A stretch of DNA of 9,763 nucleotides from CAINEC01 sp046303115 (lineage in GTDB: Bacteria > Bacteroidota > Bacteroidia > AKYH767-A > OLB10): NCBI GenBank assembly GCA_046303115.1, contig JBKCGZ010000155.1, positions 1-9,763 of the forward strand, given 5' to 3'. Below the pieces are notes generated by a model. It did not search any database. It had not been told where the DNA came from and worked only from the letters and a program-made list of their open reading frames with translations. The position numbers were made by a program, and so were the translations under genes. Shown piece after piece: positions 7,501-9,763 of this stretch (positions are counted from its first letter, which is position 1; every line of letters begins with the position of its first letter).

Positions 7501-8856
7501 GATGCAGATCAGAATTTTGAAGTAGTGATTGGTCGTTCAGGTGAATTAAGAATTATTGATGAAAACACAAAAGTGGTATTGGCATCATTCAACTTACCTT
7601 ACGGTTCTCACTTATTCGTGAAAGATGGACATAAGGTGAAGAAAGGCGACTTGGTCTGTGAGTGGGATCCATTCAACGCGGTTATCATTTCTGAATTCGG
7701 TGGTAAGGTTGCATTTGAGCATATCGAAGAAGGTGTTACTTACAAGGTAGAGTCAGATGAGCAAACAGGTTTCCAAGAGAAAATTATTATCGATAGCCGT
7801 GACAGAACGAAGATTCCTGTAATCAAAGTAATGAGCGGTAAAGAAGCATTGAAAGGATATAACATCCCAGTAGGAGCGCATATTACAGTAGAAGAAGGCG
7901 CACGCATCGAGCCAGGTGAAATCTTAGTTAAGATTCCTCGTCAGTTAGGTCGTACAGGTGATATCACCGGTGGTCTTCCTCGTGTTACTGAGTTATTCGA
8001 AGCACGTAATCCATCGAACCCAGCTGTTGTTGCGGAGATTGATGGTATCGTAAGCTACGGTGGAATTAAGCGTGGTAATCGTGAAATTATCGTTACTTCT
8101 CGTGACGGTGAAGCAAAGAAATACCTTGTTCCATTAAGTAAGCATATCCTTGTACAGGATGGTGACTTTACTCGCGCGGGTACTCCATTATCAGATGGTG
8201 CAATTACTCCGAATGATATCTTATCAATCAAAGGACCAACTGCAGTACAGGAATATCTTGTAAATGAAGTTCAGGAAGTTTATCGTCTTCAAGGGGTAAA
8301 AATTAATGACAAGCATTTCGAGGTTATCGTTCGTCAGATGATGCGTAAAGTAATTATTGATGATGCTGGTGATACTCGTTTCTTGGAGAAAGAATCAGTA
8401 AACAAGATTGATTTCTTCGAAGAGAATGATCAAATTATCGATAAGAAAGTTGTTACTGATCCAGGTGATTCAACAACATTGAAAGCTGGTCAGATCTTAA
8501 CACTTCGTCGTCTACGTGATGAGAACTCTCAATTGAAGCGTAAGGATATGCGTTTAGTGGAAGCTCGTGATGCAATTCCTGCAACGTCATCAACATTGTT
8601 GCAAGGTATTACGCAAGCTTCATTACATACAAAGAGCTGGATCTCTGCTGCATCATTCCAGGAAACTACTAAAGTATTGAACGAAGCTGCTATTCGTGGA
8701 AGTATCGATTACTTAAGAGGATTGAAGGAAAATGTAATCGTTGGTCACTTAATTCCAGCAGGTACAGGTTTACGTGACTACGATAAAATGATTGTTGGTT
8801 CTCAAGAAGAGTATGATTTACTAATGGCATCAAAGCAAGAAACGCAAGAAGCGTAA
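4567..8856 (+). CDS. rpoC: DNA-directed RNA polymerase subunit beta'
   Basis: This is the beta' subunit of RNA polymerase, which holds the catalytic magnesium and the clamp. It has 1429 residues. Landmarks in order: N-terminal zinc-binding domain with C66, C68, C81 and C84; KRVDYSARS from 359; NRAPTLHRLGIQAF near 438; the catalytic NADFDGD at 472-478 with D474, D476 and D478; the bridge helix containing STHGARKGLADTALKTA (about 776-810); the second zinc site C821, C895, C902 and C905; and trigger-loop residues RTFHVGG at 940-946. A large insertion (about 949-1125) splits the trigger-loop region at the same place as SI3 of E. coli, before DITGGLPRV at 1132. The C-terminus (LLQGITQASL, then SFQETTKVL) is complete. 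The ATG at 4567 gives the standard MAVKKEQKLKSNFSKI beginning. There is no Shine-Dalgarno sequence. It is co-transcribed with rpoB and followed by a strong terminator. Confidence 0.98.
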   Translation: MAVKKEQKLKSNFSKITISLASPEYILEQSSGEVLKPETINYRTYKPERDGLFCERIFGPVKDWECHCGKYKRIRYKGIVCDRCGVEVTEKKVRRERMGHISLTVPVAHIWYFRSLPNKIGYLLGLPTKKLDLIIYYERYVVIQAGVKAAEGVNYLDFLTEEEYLNHMDSLPKENHHLDDADPNKFIAKMGADALYDLLSRLDLDQQSFDLRHQADNETSQQRKNEALKRLQVVEAFRQANTHIENRPEWMIVKVVPVIPPELRPLVPLDGGRFATSDLNDLYRRVIIRNNRLKRLIEIKAPEVILRNEKRMLQESVDSLFDNSRKVNAVKTESNRALKSLSDSLKGKQGRFRQNLLGKRVDYSARSVIVVGPEMKLHECGLPKDMAAELFKPFIIRKMIERGVVKTVKSAKKIVDRKDAIVWDILENVLKGHPVMLNRAPTLHRLGIQAFQPKLIEGKAIQLHPLVCSAFNADFDGDQMAVHLPLGNAAILEAQLLMLASHNILNPANGAPITVPSQDMVLGLYYMTKGKKSTDDLKVVGEGITFYSSEEVIIAYNEGRVELHAWVKVKTHVNVNGTLESKIVETTVGRVLVNEVVPRKVGYINELLTKKSLRDIIGRVLKETGVAEAAKFLDDIKDLGFRMAFRGGLSFNLNDVIIPAQKEELIGKANAEVDEVMNNYNMGFITNNERYNQIIDIWTRTNSRITDTLMKQLTNDKQGFNAVYMMLDSGARGSKEQIRQLGGMRGLMAKPSKSGSTGGEIIENPILSNFKEGLSILEYFISTHGARKGLADTALKTADAGYLTRRLVDVAQDVIINETDCGTLRGLAMTALKNGEEIVESLYDRILGRVSVHDIIHPQTAELLVTSGEEINEDVAALIESSPIETVEIRSVLTCESKQGVCSKCYGRNLASGRMVQKGEAVGVIAAQSIGEPGTQLTLRTFHVGGVATKGATDNKIEAKFDGIIEFEEVRSIKHGKKDADQNFEVVIGRSGELRIIDENTKVVLASFNLPYGSHLFVKDGHKVKKGDLVCEWDPFNAVIISEFGGKVAFEHIEEGVTYKVESDEQTGFQEKIIIDSRDRTKIPVIKVMSGKEALKGYNIPVGAHITVEEGARIEPGEILVKIPRQLGRTGDITGGLPRVTELFEARNPSNPAVVAEIDGIVSYGGIKRGNREIIVTSRDGEAKKYLVPLSKHILVQDGDFTRAGTPLSDGAITPNDILSIKGPTAVQEYLVNEVQEVYRLQGVKINDKHFEVIVRQMMRKVIIDDAGDTRFLEKESVNKIDFFEENDQIIDKKVVTDPGDSTTLKAGQILTLRRLRDENSQLKRKDMRLVEARDAIPATSSTLLQGITQASLHTKSWISAASFQETTKVLNEAAIRGSIDYLRGLKENVIVGHLIPAGTGLRDYDKMIVGSQEEYDLLMASKQETQEA

Positions 8857-8875
8857 TTGCTGATTCATAGAGTGT

Positions 8876-8908
8876 GAAAGTCCTGGTGTTAGCCAGGACT
8901 TTCTTTTT
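8876..8908 (+). terminator. Intrinsic terminator of the rplJL-rpoBC operon
   Basis: GAAAGTCCTGG (8876-8886) pairs perfectly over 11 base pairs with CCAGGACTTTC (8893-8903), leaving the 6-base loop TGTTAG, followed by TTTTT at 8904-8908. It begins 19 bases after the rpoC stop codon. The stem is perfect and GC-containing with a compact loop and immediate T-run, so this is a textbook Rho-independent terminator and the likely 3' end of the operon transcript. Confidence 0.93.
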
Positions 8909-8927
8909 ATAGCCCAATTTAGTTTTG
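8900..8927 (+). promoter_or_regulatory. Candidate Bacteroidota-type promoter for the DUF3467 gene
   Basis: TAGTTTTG at 8920-8927 matches the Bacteroidota -7 consensus TAnnTTTG at all six fixed positions. Upstream, TTTC at 8900-8903 is a 3-of-4 match to the -33 element TTTG, with a 16-base gap that is a little shorter than usual, and it overlaps the terminator's 3' arm. A second, weaker -7-like match (TATATTCG) follows directly at 8928-8935. Initiation from the first element would give a leader of roughly 20-25 bases before the ATG at 8956. The placement right after a strong terminator makes a promoter here reasonable, but the short consensus in AT-rich DNA can arise by chance. Confidence 0.5.
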
Positions 8928-8955
8928 TATATTCGTAAAGAAAATTTTTAGAAAA

Positions 8956-9264
8956 ATGGAAAATTCAAACGAAAACCAATTAAATATCGAATTGTCGGAA
9001 GAGATAGCAGAAGGTATTTATTCAAACCTTGCTATTATAACGCATTCTAATGCTGAATTCGTAATCGATTTTGTGAAAGTGATGCCAGGTGTACCCAAGG
9101 CACGTGTAAAGTCAAGAATTGTTTTAACACCTCAACACGCAAAGCGTTTGTTGAATGCATTAGCAGATAATATTCATAAGTATGAGGCTGTGCACGGAAC
9201 AATAAAGCATACTGAAGGAATGGAATTGCCAATGAACTTTGGTGGACCAACTGCTCAGGCTTAA
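8956..9264 (+). CDS. DUF3467-family small protein of unknown function
   Basis: This is a 102-residue soluble protein with no signal peptide or membrane segment. I recognise it as DUF3467-like from the pattern Y22-S23-N24, then S31-N32-A33-E34-F35 with D38-F39, P44-G45, a basic R50/K52/R54 stretch leading into RIVLTP (54-59), H61-A62-K63-R64, and N72-I73 with Y76-E77 and G81. Members of this family are commonly found directly after rpoC in Bacteroidota. No biochemical function is established that I know of. The start ATG at 8956 is preceded by TTTAGAAAAA, an A-rich leader of the local type. The gene has its own flanking terminators and a candidate promoter, so it is probably transcribed separately from rpoC, though read-through is possible. 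The N-terminal 15 residues and C-terminal tail (MNFGGPTAQA) look low-complexity and probably disordered. Family assignment is from memory of the motif pattern. Confidence 0.85.
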   Translation: MENSNENQLNIELSEEIAEGIYSNLAIITHSNAEFVIDFVKVMPGVPKARVKSRIVLTPQHAKRLLNALADNIHKYEAVHGTIKHTEGMELPMNFGGPTAQA

Positions 9265-9282
9265 TTAGAAAGAATTGTATTT

Positions 9283-9309
9283 AAGACGCAGTGTAATGCT
9301 GCGTCTTTT
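9283..9309 (+). terminator. Intrinsic terminator after the DUF3467 gene
   Basis: AAGACGCAG (9283-9291) pairs with CTGCGTCTT (9299-9307) over 9 perfect base pairs, with a 7-base loop TGTAATG. The 3' arm ends in TTTT (9306-9309), then ATATTT. It begins 18 bases after the DUF3467 stop codon. The T-run is short but the stem is perfect. It ends only 13 bases before the next gene's ATG, so it could also act as an attenuator or leader structure for that gene. Confidence 0.82.
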
Positions 9310-9322
9310 ATATTTCAAGAGT

Positions 9323-9763
9323 ATGTCAATCGCCAATCAAAAACTATTGGATTTTTTTAAGCTCATTGTGCTTGTTGCTTCAGTGGTGGTGATTTATTTC
9401 CAGTTTAAAAACAAAATGATTTCATGGGGTGATTTAACTCTTTTGAGAGCAAAGTTGTGCACTGTAAAAGCAGTTTTACTTTTGTTAATTACTTTTTTAT
9501 TGATGCTGCTTAATTGGTCACTGGAAAGTATGAAATGGAAAGTGTTGATGAATGGAGTGGAGGATATAAGTTTTTTTCAAGCAATTAAAGGTGTTTTAGG
9601 AGGGTTAGCGATAGGCTTTGCTACTCCCAATCGCGTAGGCGAATTCGTTGGTAAAATTGCTTATTTGAAAAGTGAAAACAGAGTCAATGGAGCTATGTTA
9701 TCGTTTGTAGGTAGCTCTGCACAATTGCTAATTACAATTCAGGCTGGCTTAGTTGCATTTATA
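9323..9763 (+). CDS. Polytopic membrane protein, flippase-like / LPG-synthase TM-domain family (partial)
   Basis: An open frame starts at ATG 9323 and stays open for 147 codons to the window end, so the C-terminus is missing. The protein is strongly hydrophobic. Likely membrane segments lie at about 13-28, 47-66, 88-101 (weak) and 123-147, with a Lys-rich region between the first two. The segment GFATPNRVGEFVGK (98-111) resembles the conserved P-x-R-x-G-E motif of the family of integral membrane proteins related to the flippase domain of lysylphosphatidylglycerol synthase (Pfam LPG_synthase_TM, formerly UPF0104). These proteins usually have 300-350 residues and six to eight membrane segments, and some are implicated in lipid or glycolipid translocation; the substrate here cannot be told. 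The leader is only 13 bases after the preceding terminator. AAGAG lies just before the ATG, but only two or three bases away, too close for a normal Shine-Dalgarno site. Family call is moderately confident; substrate is unknown. Confidence 0.75.
   Translation, partial: MSIANQKLLDFFKLIVLVASVVVIYFQFKNKMISWGDLTLLRAKLCTVKAVLLLLITFLLMLLNWSLESMKWKVLMNGVEDISFFQAIKGVLGGLAIGFATPNRVGEFVGKIAYLKSENRVNGAMLSFVGSSAQLLITIQAGLVAFI

Noticed and set aside
8690..8917. Antisense open frame across the rpoC end and terminator
   Set aside because: It starts or runs through the terminator stem, has no family resemblance, and covers the conserved RpoC C-terminus.
9047..9250. Antisense open frame inside the DUF3467 gene
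   Set aside because: It is a shadow of the sense gene, whose protein pattern is recognisable while the antisense product's is not.
1..9763. A novel defence, mobile or biosynthetic system
   Set aside because: All genes except the DUF3467 protein are well-known families, spacing is tight, and there are no repeats, integrase, transposase or tRNA landmarks. The window is an ordinary core-genome region.

Overview
The window is a conserved housekeeping locus of a member of the Bacteroidota (Bacteroidetes). The evidence for this is the RpoB and RpoC sequences (1276 and 1429 residues, with lineage-typical ends), A-rich leaders without Shine-Dalgarno sequences before rplL and the DUF3467 gene, a promoter-like element of the Bacteroidota TAnnTTTG type, and a DUF3467-like gene directly after rpoC. 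The genus cannot be fixed from this sequence. A Chitinophagales, Sphingobacteriales or Cytophagales-type organism is plausible but not shown.

Layout, all on the + strand: the last 33 codons of rplJ (ribosomal protein L10, 1-103); rplL (L7/L12, 170-544); a hairpin plus T-run in the rplL-rpoB gap (567-599), best read as a partial terminator or attenuator; rpoB (669-4499, TTG start); rpoC (4567-8856); a strong intrinsic terminator (8876-8908); a candidate promoter (8900-8927); a 102-codon DUF3467-family gene (8956-9264); a second intrinsic terminator (9283-9309); and the first 147 codons of a multi-spanning membrane protein resembling the flippase-like / LPG-synthase transmembrane family (9323-9763, cut by the window end).

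L10 and L7/L12 form the ribosomal stalk that recruits translation factors. RpoB and RpoC form the catalytic core of RNA polymerase. Their co-location is the classic rplJL-rpoBC arrangement, in which a leaky hairpin lets ribosomal stalk protein be made in excess over polymerase. The small gene after rpoC appears to be its own transcription unit. The membrane protein is a separate, unrelated function.

I found no mobile element, CRISPR array, RNA gene, phage remnant or novel defence or biosynthetic system. No gene-free stretch exceeds about 125 bases. The antisense open frames inside rpoB, rpoC and the DUF3467 gene look like coding shadows. The points worth a second look are modest: the rpoB TTG start in a poor initiation context, the rplL-rpoB hairpin, the uncharacterised DUF3467 neighbour, and the second terminator lying almost against the start codon of the membrane-protein gene.
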